Source: Nitrososphaerota archaeon
GTDB lineage: Archaea; Thermoproteota; Nitrososphaeria; Nitrososphaerales; JACPRH01
Assembly (NCBI GenBank): GCA_023379805.1
Contig: JAMCPI010000014.1
Span: forward strand, 186,001 to 250,000
DNA length: 64,000 nucleotides
Direction of reading: 5' to 3'
Shown: piece after piece, positions 53,647-62,833 of the stretch
How the letters are laid out: every line of letters starts with the position of its first letter
Position numbering within the stretch: position 1 is the first letter of the stretch
Made by a program: the position numbers and the translations under genes
Notes under the pieces: model-generated
Database searches by the model: none
Told to the model about the DNA's origin: nothing
Seen by the model: the letters and a program-made list of their open reading frames with translations, nothing else

Positions 53647-55911
53647 CTACTTCTTCCGCATTACTAGTACTGCTGCTGCGATTACGGCGAGAACTGCTAC
53701 ACCGACCGCTGCGTAAGTGACTTCTGAAGGTAATCCTGTTGTCGAAGTGACTGATGAGACCACTGTTGTGGTTTGTGTCTGAGCTGGTGCGCTTGAAGTG
53801 ACTGTTGCTGTGGTTGTCTTTGTTTGAGCTGATTGTGTTGCTGTGACGGTTGTGGCTGAAGTGGTAGTAAGTGTAGTGGCTGAGGTGCTGGTTACTGTGG
53901 TGGCTGAAGTGGTTGTTACAGTTGTGCTTTGAGTTGTTGTGGCGGTTGTTGTGACGGTAGATACTTGTCCTTGGGCTGGTGCTTTGGATAGTCCTATGGC
54001 GACTACGGTGCCCGATGTGGTTGGTCGAATGGATGTTTGACCTGGTCCTGATCCGAGTATTGTGAAGATCAGCTGGTTGCCCGCTGAGTCTTGACCTGTT
54101 GTGATGCCTACGTGCATGTCTGAGCCGACGTTAACGTCGTTCAGTATCTTGCCTGTGCCTTGGTCGAAGACCCTCATATGACCGTCTGAGAAGCCTGTGA
54201 TCAGCAGATCTGGTGTTGTAAGCATCGAAGCGCGCTGCTGGTCTCTGTAGAAGTAGGTCCACTTGACCTTGCCGGTAACTGCGTCTCTAGCCATGATTGT
54301 GGCGTTCAACACTGGGTAGCCCTTTGTCTGGCTGACACTCTGTCCGATTACGGGTTCAGGAGACTTCAGAATTTGTGTCTGAAGCCCAATCGCGTAGTGG
54401 AACAGGGTGTTAGAGTCTGGGTTGTATGTCATGTCTGTGCCGAAGATACCGTTGCTCCAAGCTGGGAACACCGGACATGGTCTTCCACAGTAGTTGCTGT
54501 TATCTGGTGATTTCAGCTCCCTAATGTCGTAGGTGCTGAATATGTCTGTCCAGTGGTATCTGTTTCCGCCCTGGTTAGGCTCCTTTAGAGCTGATGTGGT
54601 TATGGAACCTGAGTCAACCATGTCTTGGATTACATCCTTCATCCAGACCGATTTGCCTGTCTTGGCATCCATAACGTTGAGCATTCCTTCTTTGCATCCC
54701 TTCATGTAGACCTTGCCTAGGCCTGGAACTTCAGCTAGGACTCCGCTCCAGTTGCAGTCATAGTCGTATGGGTCTCTTGGGAACGGCTGGCTCCACCATA
54801 TGCGCTTACCCGTTGCTGCATCTATCGCCATGATTGTGCTTCCGTAAAGTCTTGGTCCAGGTGTGGTTCCTACGTAGGTGTAGGGTCCTTGGTTACCTGT
54901 TTGTGTGTAGATGATGCCTGTGTCTTCGTCAACGATTGTTTGTCCCCAGTTAGCTGTGACTCCTCCGTAGATGTTTGGAGCCTCGTTAGGCTGAGCCCAG
55001 TCCCATTCAAGGTTTCCGGGAGCCTTAGCTTTTACTTCGCTGCATGGGATGGTGCCTTTGAAGAAACCTACATCACACTCTTGCAGTGCCCAGTCTTTAG
55101 TGGGTACTCCGTGCGGTGGGAAGCTGAAGAGTCTCCAGACGATTTGCTTGGTGTCGACGCTGACTCCTAATGTGACGTGGCGTGCATCACCTGCATACAT
55201 TGTGGAGTGCATGCCACCGGGTAGTACGACAACGAAGATGCCTCCCTTGTCATAGACACCGATACTTGCTTGGCTGCTTACAGCTGAGAAACCTGCGTAT
55301 GAGTAGTAGTTATACAGGTTTCCAGGTATGTCTTTGCAGAGACCGTTGATGTTGTAGGTCTGCTTGCCGGTTGTGGCGTCAACTCCGTAGATACCGCAAT
55401 CAAGTCCGTTCATCAGGAGCGCGTTACCCTTCTCCCAGTATCTGAAGCCGTGCATGTGAGGTGGTGTGCTGATTTTGACCGGTAGGCGTTTCTGGACATC
55501 AGTCAGGTTGACTGAGTAGTCGTACTTCCAGTTCAACTTACCTGTCTGGGCGTTTATCGAATAGGTTCTCATGTAGTTTGTGGTGACGAAGACGTTTCCG
55601 CCCACCACAATTGGTGGTGTGGTTGAGCCTTCGCCGCCGTTCTGAGACTGGATATACGCCATGCCTGTCGCGGCCGCAGCCTTGCCCTCAAGTGGGTAGA
55701 TCCACTTGACTTCAAGGTTGCCTGCGGTGTTCTTGTTGATCGAGGTTTCTGGGCTGTAGTTCCATGCCCAGCTGTTGCCGTCTGGGAACTGCCAGTCTTT
55801 TGCTGTGGTTCCGGGTGGCGCTGCATATGCGAATGTGGCTGCGAATGTGCTGAATGAAAGAATGGCTAGTACAGACAGTAATGTTAGTCGAGATTTACTA
55901 CTATTTGACAT
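53647..55911 (-). CDS. secreted PQQ-type beta-propeller dehydrogenase-like protein
   Basis: A 754-aa secreted protein. Signal peptide (LLSVLAILSFSTFAATFAYA), then an eight-bladed quinoprotein propeller with tryptophan-docking-like repeats (INAQTGKLNWKY, IDAATGKRIWW, MDAKTGKSVW, RDAVTGKVKWTY), as in alcohol or methanol dehydrogenases. After residue about 660 a Thr/Ser-rich stalk leads to the anchor GLPSEVTYAAVGV...VMRKK. PQQ ligands were not checked residue by residue, so a non-enzymatic propeller remains possible. Probably a surface oxidase of alcohols or sugars. Confidence 0.8.
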   Translation of the reverse strand: MSNSSKSRLTLLSVLAILSFSTFAATFAYAAPPGTTAKDWQFPDGNSWAWNYSPETSINKNTAGNLEVKWIYPLEGKAAAATGMAYIQSQNGGEGSTTPPIVVGGNVFVTTNYMRTYSINAQTGKLNWKYDYSVNLTDVQKRLPVKISTPPHMHGFRYWEKGNALLMNGLDCGIYGVDATTGKQTYNINGLCKDIPGNLYNYYSYAGFSAVSSQASIGVYDKGGIFVVVLPGGMHSTMYAGDARHVTLGVSVDTKQIVWRLFSFPPHGVPTKDWALQECDVGFFKGTIPCSEVKAKAPGNLEWDWAQPNEAPNIYGGVTANWGQTIVDEDTGIIYTQTGNQGPYTYVGTTPGPRLYGSTIMAIDAATGKRIWWSQPFPRDPYDYDCNWSGVLAEVPGLGKVYMKGCKEGMLNVMDAKTGKSVWMKDVIQDMVDSGSITTSALKEPNQGGNRYHWTDIFSTYDIRELKSPDNSNYCGRPCPVFPAWSNGIFGTDMTYNPDSNTLFHYAIGLQTQILKSPEPVIGQSVSQTKGYPVLNATIMARDAVTGKVKWTYFYRDQQRASMLTTPDLLITGFSDGHMRVFDQGTGKILNDVNVGSDMHVGITTGQDSAGNQLIFTILGSGPGQTSIRPTTSGTVVAIGLSKAPAQGQVSTVTTTATTTQSTTVTTTSATTVTSTSATTLTTTSATTVTATQSAQTKTTTATVTSSAPAQTQTTTVVSSVTSTTGLPSEVTYAAVGVAVLAVIAAAVLVMRKK

Positions 55912-56114
55912 AGTATTTTCGGATTAGAGTCAAACAGTGTTTCTATATAAATCTTGTGAGCAAAAAAGCATTTTTCGATTAAATTTCCAATTTGCCATAC
56001 TTAACCTTAAGATATTTAAATTATTACTGACAACACATATTAGCATAATATTATGAAAAATGAATGAAAAAAGGAGGGGATGAGGTGGCACTGCTCATCT
56101 ACGCGAGCAACGGC
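55912..56114. other. gap with PQQ-gene promoter
   Basis: Very AT-rich 200 bp. TATATAAAT at 55944-55952 (read TTTATATA on the minus strand) lies about 35 bp before the PQQ-gene ATG. The words ATATAAATCTT-n-TGA also occur before the other surface-protein gene (about 53364-53379). The dph6 end is marked by a pyrimidine tract (minus-strand CCCCTCCTTTTTT near 56070-56082). No gene. Confidence 0.5.
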
Positions 56115-56804
56115 TCACGGGATCGCATGGGAAGACGGAACCAAGTCGCAGTAATAGAACCGGTTATCTCTCAAAACGGTCTCCCCAACCTTGAAGAGCA
56201 CGGGTCGCTGAAAGATAGGGCCGTCAAAAACGAATGTATGGAACTCCCCGTTCTCACCGCAAGGATCTGCTGAGGACGGCAGCTGAGACAGAAGCTCCTC
56301 GTCGAAAAGCCTACCTGCGAATGAACCATCTAGATGATGATTATCTACACAAGCTAGAACTGCCTTGAAACCCAAATTGATGAATCGGTGGGCTAAGTCG
56401 ACCGTGTTCTGCTTCCAGAGCGGAAACACAGCCTTCAAGCCGATGCGTTCGAGGTTGGCTTTCCGGTACTTCCACAAATCCTCTAGAAAGATGTCTCCGA
56501 AAACTATGGTTGAGACACCCCTACTCTTCATCTTGTGAAGAGCATCACGCATCCTCAACTCGTAAACCTCATTTGAGCAATCTTTCGGAATAAAGACAAT
56601 CTCAAGAGGCAAACCTAGAGAAGCAGCCTGCTGCTCAAGCAGACACCTGCGAACACCATGCATACTGATACGATCGTAATCCTCGGTCACAGTAGTCAGC
56701 AGCGCAACCACCTCGTAGCCGCCGGCTCTCTGAATCTCGTACAGGGCTAGAGCACTATCTTTACCACCGCTCCAGCAAAGCAAAACCTTCTCCACAAGAA
56801 TCAC
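56115..56804 (-). CDS. dph6: diphthine-ammonia ligase
   Basis: Last step of diphthamide synthesis on elongation factor 2. The 229-aa N-type ATP pyrophosphatase has LLCWSGGKDSALALYEI at the start, ISMHGVRRCLLEQQAASLGLPL, VFGDIFLEDLWKYR and the C-terminal DPCGENGEFHTFVFDGP, all characteristic of the Dph6/DUF71 family. Same strand as serS, about 40 bp behind it. Confidence 0.92.
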   Translation of the reverse strand: MILVEKVLLCWSGGKDSALALYEIQRAGGYEVVALLTTVTEDYDRISMHGVRRCLLEQQAASLGLPLEIVFIPKDCSNEVYELRMRDALHKMKSRGVSTIVFGDIFLEDLWKYRKANLERIGLKAVFPLWKQNTVDLAHRFINLGFKAVLACVDNHHLDGSFAGRLFDEELLSQLPSSADPCGENGEFHTFVFDGPIFQRPVLFKVGETVLRDNRFYYCDLVPSSHAIP

Positions 56805-56843
56805 TTCAGCCTAACCCGACATAAGATAAGAGACAGCAGCGTG

Positions 56844-58130
56844 CTAGCCGCGTTTCACGGGCCGGATAGCTTCAAGCCCCGATGCGTAGGGCCTCAGAGC
56901 CTTCGGGACAACTATGGAGCCGTCCTCCTGCTGATGATTCTCCATCAAGGCGACAAGCGTCCGCTCAGTCGCTGTGAGCGTGCTGTTCAATGTGTGCACA
57001 AACTGCGACGGCTCATGAGGCTTCGCCCGATACTTCACTAAGAGACCTCGGGCCTGATAGTCGGTGCAGTTGCTGCAGGAAACCACTTCCCTGTACTTGT
57101 TTTGACCGGGGAACCAAGCCTCCATATCATAGGTTTTCGCAGAAACTTTGCCGAGCTCACCGCCGCACAGCGCAACAACCCTGTACGGGATTTCTAGGGC
57201 TTGGAAGAAGTCCTGAGCGTTCCGGATCATCTCCTCCAAATGGTTCCAAGAGTCCTCAGGGCGAGAGAAGATGAACTGCTCAATCTTCTCAAACTGATGC
57301 ACCCTGAAAATCCCCTTCATATCTCGGCCGTGAGCACCAGCCTCCTTCCTGAAACACGAGCTAACACCCGCGTAACGCAGAGGCAAATCCGCGCCGTCGA
57401 AAATCTCATTCATATGCATCGCAGCTATCGCGTGCTCCGAGGTTCCGATCAGATGAAGATCCTCGCCTTCAATCTTGTAAATCACATCCTCGAAATCGTG
57501 AAGAATAATTGAGCCCCCGATCGCAGCCCGATTCAACATGTAGGGCGGCTGAATCAAGATGAAACCCCGATCCGCGAGAATATCAAGCCCGAACCTGATT
57601 AAAGCATAGTTCAGCCTAACCAAATCTCTCCTCAGGAAGTAGAAGCGGGCACCCGCCACTTTAGCAGCCCGTTCAATATCGATCAGGTCAAGCTTCGACG
57701 CGAGTTCGATGTGGTCTTTAGGTTCGAAGCTGAACCTCGGAGGCTCACCCCAACGGTGAATCTCAACATCATCCGCCTCCCCAGCGCCTTCGGGAACAGA
57801 CTTGTCCGGAATATTCGGGAGATCAGCCAGGAGTGACGCAACCTGCCGCTCCGCTTCTCTAATCTCAGCGTCGCTGCTGGTGATTTGCTGCGAAATTAAC
57901 CGCATCTCAGAAATCTTCGGCTCCGCATTCAGACTGTTCTTCTTCGCCTCAGCAATCTCGCTTGAAACAGTGTTTCGCCGCTGCTTAAGCTCCTGAACCT
58001 TTGTGATGAGGCTCCTCCGCTTCTCATCAAGCGAGAGAAGCTGATCCAACGGATAATCCATGTGCCGCTTCCGCAGCATATCCCTGATGACCTCAGGGTT
58101 GCTGCGCACAAACGCCATATCCAGTCCCAT
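56844..58130 (-). CDS. serS: seryl-tRNA synthetase
   Basis: Charges tRNA-Ser. The 428-aa class II synthetase has an N-terminal coiled-coil arm (about residues 30-110), motif 2 SSCFRKEAGAHGRDMKGIFRVHQF and motif 3 at the C-terminus (TLNSTLTATERTLVALMEN). This is the common, not the rare methanogen, type. Start ATG 58130, with a possible ATG four codons in. It is downstream of pcc1 in the same unit (9-bp gap). Confidence 0.94.
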   Translation of the reverse strand: MGLDMAFVRSNPEVIRDMLRKRHMDYPLDQLLSLDEKRRSLITKVQELKQRRNTVSSEIAEAKKNSLNAEPKISEMRLISQQITSSDAEIREAERQVASLLADLPNIPDKSVPEGAGEADDVEIHRWGEPPRFSFEPKDHIELASKLDLIDIERAAKVAGARFYFLRRDLVRLNYALIRFGLDILADRGFILIQPPYMLNRAAIGGSIILHDFEDVIYKIEGEDLHLIGTSEHAIAAMHMNEIFDGADLPLRYAGVSSCFRKEAGAHGRDMKGIFRVHQFEKIEQFIFSRPEDSWNHLEEMIRNAQDFFQALEIPYRVVALCGGELGKVSAKTYDMEAWFPGQNKYREVVSCSNCTDYQARGLLVKYRAKPHEPSQFVHTLNSTLTATERTLVALMENHQQEDGSIVVPKALRPYASGLEAIRPVKRG

Positions 58131-58139
58131 GCTTCTTAA

Positions 58140-58388
58140 TCACTCATCCTCCAGCTGCCGTAGCGTATTCAGCGAAAGCCTAGCCGACTCGATAATATCA
58201 TCAAGCGTCGACATGAAAGACAAAGGATCACCCTCGCTGGAAGCAATGATAAAAGTCATCTTCGAACCTGACCGCCTAGTCTCGAAGGACATGCCTTTCG
58301 GGAAACCAACATTATCAGGCTCAAGACTCCTGTAAACAGCATCAGCAGCCTGAGCATCCTTGAAACTCAAAGTAAACTCAGCCCTCAA
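58140..58388 (-). CDS. pcc1: KEOPS subunit Pcc1
   Basis: Dimerisation subunit of the KEOPS complex that makes t6A in tRNA. The 82-aa protein begins RAEFTLSFKDAQAADAVYRSLEPDN and ends IIESARLSLNTLRQLEDE, the usual Pcc1/CTAG2-like fold. It lies between recJ and serS; bud32 and kae1 are 2.8 kb away in the same orientation. Confidence 0.9.
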   Translation of the reverse strand: MRAEFTLSFKDAQAADAVYRSLEPDNVGFPKGMSFETRRSGSKMTFIIASSEGDPLSFMSTLDDIIESARLSLNTLRQLEDE

Positions 58389-58393
58389 CCCGC

Positions 58394-59848
58394 CTACTCA
58401 GCCTCACCAACAGCAGCAGCATCATCACCGCCGCCGCTTCCCTTCTTCTGCAGACTCTTGCCGAGATCGCGCAGGAAGGGTTTAAGGTTAGCCGTAGGAA
58501 TCTTTCCGCCAGCCGCCCCCTCGTGACCGCCGCCTGCACCTCCGTTGGCTTCGCATAGCTCCTGCACAACCACCCCTAAGTTCACGTCACTATCAGCCCG
58601 AGGAGGTCTTCGCAGAGAAAGCCTGTAGTGACCGCTGGCTGTAGTGGTTCTTGCTAGAAGCACCTTCTTCTCAAACCTTGCGACTCCGCTGAGAATTGAT
58701 GTGAGTGAGCCCAACATATCCTCATCAACCACACCGTCACCGACAACCATGTTGAAACCCGGCTTATCCACTATCCGAGTCTCATCCTCCAGCAAAGTCT
58801 GAATCAACCGGTTCAAACTACGCCGGTACTCCGAGAGAACTCGCTCACCCTCCTGCAAAATCTGGTTCCTGTCACCGAGACAGAGCGCTACACCTATGCT
58901 GCCCTGCTTCATCCTGCCGCAGGCGTTGAGAAGAGTCCCAAACTCCCTTGCGTCACGCAGCGAGCTGTGCTCATCCTCCTTCTCCAAAGTATACACATCC
59001 CCGATCAGGGAGTCAACAGCTTCACTAGCAGTCGCCACCTGAGTCAGATAAGGAATAATGGATTCAACAACCTTCTTCTTCTCATCCTCGCTAAACTCGG
59101 CCAGCGTACGCCACCGACCGTTCTGTTTCAACTGAATACCAATCGAAGCCAAAGTGGCTAGACAAGCATCGCGGTTCCCGCTTAACCCGGGGATGAAGGG
59201 TGTGGTGGTGGAGGCAAGCGCCTCATGCAAAGGCTTCGTTTCACGACCGTAAAGCAAAAGATCGTTAATCACTTTAACCAAACCCAAACCAATAGCGTCA
59301 TCAAGAATCTTCCTGTTTAAACCCAAGACGGAACGCCGATCACCCTGATCCTGCCTGTCCGCAACCATCGCCACAACAGGAAGCCACGACAGATCCACGT
59401 TCTCCTTATCCATCTCTTTAGCGATGAAATACGCCATGCCGGCCGCGGATATTTCGCGGCCGCCGTCGAAACCGAACTGCCAAGCGTTGAACACCTGCGG
59501 CATATCCTCCTCTTCAGGCGGAATCTGGTGATGATCTAGAAGAATCCATTTGTTGGCAAGAACCGCCTCAATGTCTTTAGCGAGGCCGGCGCCGAGTTCG
59601 CAGAGGATGTGGAAGTCGTATTCACCTGCTTTAAGCTCCTCTATGACCTCAGGGTTCATTTCGCTGTAGATGCGGATAATGTAGTGGCCTTTCTTCCGCT
59701 GAATAGCTCTGCCGATTAAGCTTGCCGAGGTGATGCCGTCGGCATCGAGGTGGCCGACGACGAGAATCGTTTTTCCATCCTTGATTAAGTGAAGAATCTG
59801 GTTACCGATTTCTTTAGCTCGTTGCTGGAGCTCCTCGAACCCGCTCAT
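58394..59848 (-). CDS. recJ: archaeal RecJ-like single-strand exonuclease
   Basis: DHH-family nuclease associated with GINS/CMG in archaea. The 484-aa protein has motif I GHLDADGITSAS, the DHH motif LLDHHQIPPE, MVADRQDQGD and a DHHA1 motif GGAGGGHEGAAGGKIPT. The C-terminal tail is Gly/Ala-rich and acidic. It lies between uS15 and pcc1. Confidence 0.92.
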   Translation of the reverse strand: MSGFEELQQRAKEIGNQILHLIKDGKTILVVGHLDADGITSASLIGRAIQRKKGHYIIRIYSEMNPEVIEELKAGEYDFHILCELGAGLAKDIEAVLANKWILLDHHQIPPEEEDMPQVFNAWQFGFDGGREISAAGMAYFIAKEMDKENVDLSWLPVVAMVADRQDQGDRRSVLGLNRKILDDAIGLGLVKVINDLLLYGRETKPLHEALASTTTPFIPGLSGNRDACLATLASIGIQLKQNGRWRTLAEFSEDEKKKVVESIIPYLTQVATASEAVDSLIGDVYTLEKEDEHSSLRDAREFGTLLNACGRMKQGSIGVALCLGDRNQILQEGERVLSEYRRSLNRLIQTLLEDETRIVDKPGFNMVVGDGVVDEDMLGSLTSILSGVARFEKKVLLARTTTASGHYRLSLRRPPRADSDVNLGVVVQELCEANGGAGGGHEGAAGGKIPTANLKPFLRDLGKSLQKKGSGGGDDAAAVGEAE

Positions 59849-59874
59849 GCCTCATTATTCTCTGCTACCTAAGT

Positions 59875-60324
59875 CTAGGTGAACTGCGCTATCTTCGACT
59901 CGTACTTCCAGTGCTGAGCCATAAGTCCGAGCCGCTTGTACCGCTTCGTTAAACGGTGAATCTTCGCTTCAACCAGCTCAAGCGAGTGAACATTCTTATG
60001 ATCACCTGGATTCTCCTTCAAATGAGCATGCAGATTCTGAGCACGCTTCACCAGCAAAGAAAGATCCTCAGGAATCTCCTTCGCCAAGTTATGCGCCTTC
60101 AAAACATCATACATAGATTTGCCTAGAACCGGCTTCACAAGAGGAATACCGTACTCATCCCTCAACCTGACACCGATCACGCTAGGCGGAACCTCATCCT
60201 TCGCCAAGTTAACAATCAAAGCCTCAACCTCATCAGGACTATAAGTAATCCACGACGGAGCCCGCTTAAACGTAGGCCTCATCGAGTGGGACTTGCCCCG
60301 ACTACGTGAATACATTCGCCCCAT
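59875..60324 (-). CDS. rps15: ribosomal protein uS15
   Basis: Small-subunit protein. The 149-aa archaeal form has an N-terminal extension (MGRMYSRSRGKSHS) before the S15 core (VIGVRLRDEYGIPLVK, HKNVHSLELVEAKIHRLTKRYKR). It starts the recJ-pcc1-serS transcription unit. Minus-strand TATA-like sequences (GTTTAATA, CGTTTATG) lie 30-60 bp upstream. Confidence 0.95.
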   Translation of the reverse strand: MGRMYSRSRGKSHSMRPTFKRAPSWITYSPDEVEALIVNLAKDEVPPSVIGVRLRDEYGIPLVKPVLGKSMYDVLKAHNLAKEIPEDLSLLVKRAQNLHAHLKENPGDHKNVHSLELVEAKIHRLTKRYKRLGLMAQHWKYESKIAQFT

Positions 60325-60556
60325 GCTTGCTCACCCAGTCTCCAATAGAGTAACAACATAAACGTTGCGTTGATATTAAACTTACGAAAGATACCGGAAA
60401 AGAAGCAAGTGGACAGGGGCACGTTACGACAAACAACCAGCTCCTGCAGCCCTATACACAGTCATCTGGCAAATATACGAATTAAATCACGCCTACCGGT
60501 GGGATCAAAACGCTGAAACGGTCAGAGAAACACTTACTATAAACATCACAGAATAG
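60325..60556. other. 232-bp gap; uS15 promoter, start-less open frame
   Basis: Holds the uS15 promoter. A plus-strand frame of about 60 codons ending in TAG at about 60556 (with AALYTVIWQIYELNHAYRW) has no ATG, GTG or TTG and no ribosome site. I see nothing else. Confidence 0.35.
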
Positions 60557-61153
60557 TCAAGGGTCTTGAAGATACCAAGATGCAAAGGCATCCAAAGCTC
60601 TCGCCCTGTGCGAGAGCTGGCTTTTCTCCTCAATCCCCATCTCGGCAAACGTCATGTCGTAACCTGTCGGGATAAAGATAGGGTCGAAGCCGAAGCCGCG
60701 CTGGCCACGCATCTCATCGGCGATACGCCCCTTAACAACCCCGAGGAAGGTCTTCACCTTCAGCCTAAGATCATCATCCGTATACGCAATGGCCGATCTG
60801 AACTCCGCATTACGACTTTTTGTGCCTGTGAGGAGCCTTAGGATACCGTCGCAACCCAGCGTCCGGTTAACATAAGCCGAGTATGGTCCGGGAAAACCGT
60901 TCAGCGACTCTACGAAGAGACCTGCGTCCTCTACAATAAGAGGGCCACGCTCTCTGATATGCGTATCACGCAGTGAGGCTACCGCAATCTCAGTTAAATC
61001 ATCCGACTGAATCTCCAAGGCCTTCGCTGAAGAAATCATCTCCAGCTGAATGCCAGTGTCGAACAGGATTGCTTGAGCCTCCTTGAATTTGTGGAGGTTT
61101 CCAGTGGCGAACTTGACGACCCGGCTCCTGCTACCGGCGAGACTACTAGTCAA
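60557..61153 (-). CDS. rdgB: non-canonical purine NTP pyrophosphatase (Ham1/RdgB)
   Basis: Hydrolyses ITP, XTP and dITP to keep deaminated bases out of nucleic acids. The 198-aa protein has the start motif KFATGNLHKFKEA, a central VEDAGLFVESLNGFPGPYSAY, RGQRGFGFDPIFIP and a C-terminal EEKSQLSHRARALDA. The TTG at 61153 overlaps the bud32 stop and follows GGAGGT by 12 nt; a TTG at 61183 is the alternative. Often linked to KEOPS genes in archaea. Confidence 0.92.
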   Translation of the reverse strand: MTSSLAGSRSRVVKFATGNLHKFKEAQAILFDTGIQLEMISSAKALEIQSDDLTEIAVASLRDTHIRERGPLIVEDAGLFVESLNGFPGPYSAYVNRTLGCDGILRLLTGTKSRNAEFRSAIAYTDDDLRLKVKTFLGVVKGRIADEMRGQRGFGFDPIFIPTGYDMTFAEMGIEEKSQLSHRARALDAFASWYLQDP

Positions 61154-61796
61154 CCTGCTTCTTGTACCTCCCTCTGCGCTCAACCTCTTTAAGTTGCTTT
61201 AACACTTTCTCAGCCTCAGCCTCGCCCATAACTTCTCTGTAACCCTCCAAAACAGCCTGCGAAACTGTTCCTGCAACCCTGTGATGCGCACTCTCAGCCA
61301 ACGTATCTAGAAGATGCAGATCAACAGCCCGATCCTCCAATCGCGTCGAGTAGAAGGCGAGACCGAAATCAATCAAGGCGAGACGATCCCCGACAGCAAT
61401 GAAATTGGATGTGGTCAGGTCGCCGTGGATGACTCTTCCAAGGTGGAGACGCGCAGCATAGCGGCCGACTTCACGACACCACCGCTCAACAACTTCCGCG
61501 CCGTCGCAGTCAATAATCTCTTTCAGCCTGCGGCCGTGAAGAAACTGCATCACAATCTCGCCTCGCTCCTGATCCACGAAGTAAATCAGCGGAGTAGCCA
61601 CACCAAGTCTACGCGCCTCAGCGATGAACGAAGCCTCGTGAAGCGTCCTCAACCTACGAATCTTCGAATCTAAAGCAGGATGTCGGTACTGCTTCGGCTC
61701 CCTGATCTTGAACACAGCTTCTTGACCGAACCATTCCCCGAGATAGACCGAGGCCTCTGCGCCGCGTGTCAGAAGCTTCATCTTCATCTTCTCCAA
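61146..61796 (-). CDS. bud32: KEOPS kinase/ATPase Bud32
   Basis: RIO-like small kinase that drives KEOPS turnover. The 216-aa protein has a GAEASVYLGEW nucleotide loop, VIHGDLTTSNFI catalytic loop and LIDFGLAFYS (DFG). It ends RRGRYKKQVD, the usual basic tail. It overlaps kae1 upstream by 13 nt and rdgB downstream by 8 nt, so all three are translationally coupled. Not fused to Kae1. Confidence 0.93.
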   Translation of the reverse strand: MEKMKMKLLTRGAEASVYLGEWFGQEAVFKIREPKQYRHPALDSKIRRLRTLHEASFIAEARRLGVATPLIYFVDQERGEIVMQFLHGRRLKEIIDCDGAEVVERWCREVGRYAARLHLGRVIHGDLTTSNFIAVGDRLALIDFGLAFYSTRLEDRAVDLHLLDTLAESAHHRVAGTVSQAVLEGYREVMGEAEAEKVLKQLKEVERRGRYKKQVD

Positions 61797-62833
61797 GCTA
61801 TATCCACCTGGTCAAGCCGCCAAGACTGCTTCACCGAACTCTTCTCAACATCTACTCGGACACCGGCCTCGAAGGCTTGGAGACCGTTCCACGCAATTTG
61901 GGCTCCGCAGTCCCCGCTATACTCCCGGGGGACAGCTAGAAGCTTAGCGCCGTGAACACCGCATATCTGGCTAAGCATCTCTCGAAGCCGCAGGTTCGCA
62001 GCCACTCCCCCGGCTATGAGAACCTCCTTCTTCTCAGTAAAGGCTAAGGCGCGCTCAACAACCTCCGCCAGCATAGCGAAACCGGTCTCCTGCAGCGAGA
62101 AGCACACATCCTCCAAACTTCTTCCCCCTGCAAGCAGCCGCTTAGAAGCTGTAAGCAACCCGGAGAAGGAGACGTCATTGCCTTTCACGGTGTAGGGAAG
62201 ATCCAGAAACACATTCGACTTGTTTGAAAGTGCTTCAAACTCTCGGCCGAAGGGTGAAGCGTAACCAGCAGCTCTGCCGAACTGATCAATCATCTGCCCA
62301 ATCGTCAAATCCAAGGTTTCACCAAACACTCTCCAACGCCGCGCCGTGAAAGCGGTAATGACAGTGTGGCCGCCTGAAACGAGGAGAACAAGCGGATCTG
62401 AAGCCCCGGTTAGCATCGCAGCCAACTCGATGTGAGCAACCGCGTGGTTAACAGGTATCAACGGCTTCTTGTAGTAGGCGCTGACAGATCTGGCGACAAC
62501 CGCTCCGACTCTGAGACAGGGCCCAAGCCCCGGCCCCTGCGAAAAGGCCACCGCGTCAACATCCTCAATCTTCACCGCGGCCTCCTTCAACGCCTTAGAC
62601 AGCACTGGAGCAGCTACCTGAGCGTGGTGCCTCGAAGCTTCTCGTGGATGAATGCCTTCCCCCTTCTCAGGCCGGTAGATATCACGGACATCGGAGAGAA
62701 TCTTAGGTGTACCGCCTCTGGTAGATACGATTGAGACGCCGAAGGTGTGAGCAGTCGATTCAACGCCTAGAGAGACGGAGCCGTGTTTAGAGCTTTCTGG
62801 TTCTCCGGTATAGGCTCCCGAGGATCTCGATAT
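61784..62833 (-). CDS. kae1: KEOPS catalytic subunit Kae1, proposed ATA start
   Basis: Transfers threonylcarbamoyl to A37 of tRNA. The protein has LGVESTAHTFGV at the N-terminus, the metal-binding HAVAHIE, VSGGHTVI and a C-terminal SGDCGAQIAWNG. The first canonical start codon in frame is GTG at 62605, which loses about 60 conserved residues. The upstream frame opens right after an in-frame TGA and holds no ATG, GTG or TTG before LGVESTAH. The ATA at 62831-62833 lies 6 nt after GGAGGTGA, a perfect ribosome site. This gives 349 aa. It overlaps the preceding gene by 47 nt. Confidence 0.88.
   Translation of the reverse strand: MSRSSGAYTGEPESSKHGSVSLGVESTAHTFGVSIVSTRGGTPKILSDVRDIYRPEKGEGIHPREASRHHAQVAAPVLSKALKEAAVKIEDVDAVAFSQGPGLGPCLRVGAVVARSVSAYYKKPLIPVNHAVAHIELAAMLTGASDPLVLLVSGGHTVITAFTARRWRVFGETLDLTIGQMIDQFGRAAGYASPFGREFEALSNKSNVFLDLPYTVKGNDVSFSGLLTASKRLLAGGRSLEDVCFSLQETGFAMLAEVVERALAFTEKKEVLIAGGVAANLRLREMLSQICGVHGAKLLAVPREYSGDCGAQIAWNGLQAFEAGVRVDVEKSSVKQSWRLDQVDIAWRR

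Noticed and set aside
60378-60556. Open frame of about 60 codons before uS15
   Set aside because: No start codon, no ribosome site, no homology I can recognise; given the ATA findings it may merit a homology search but I do not call it.
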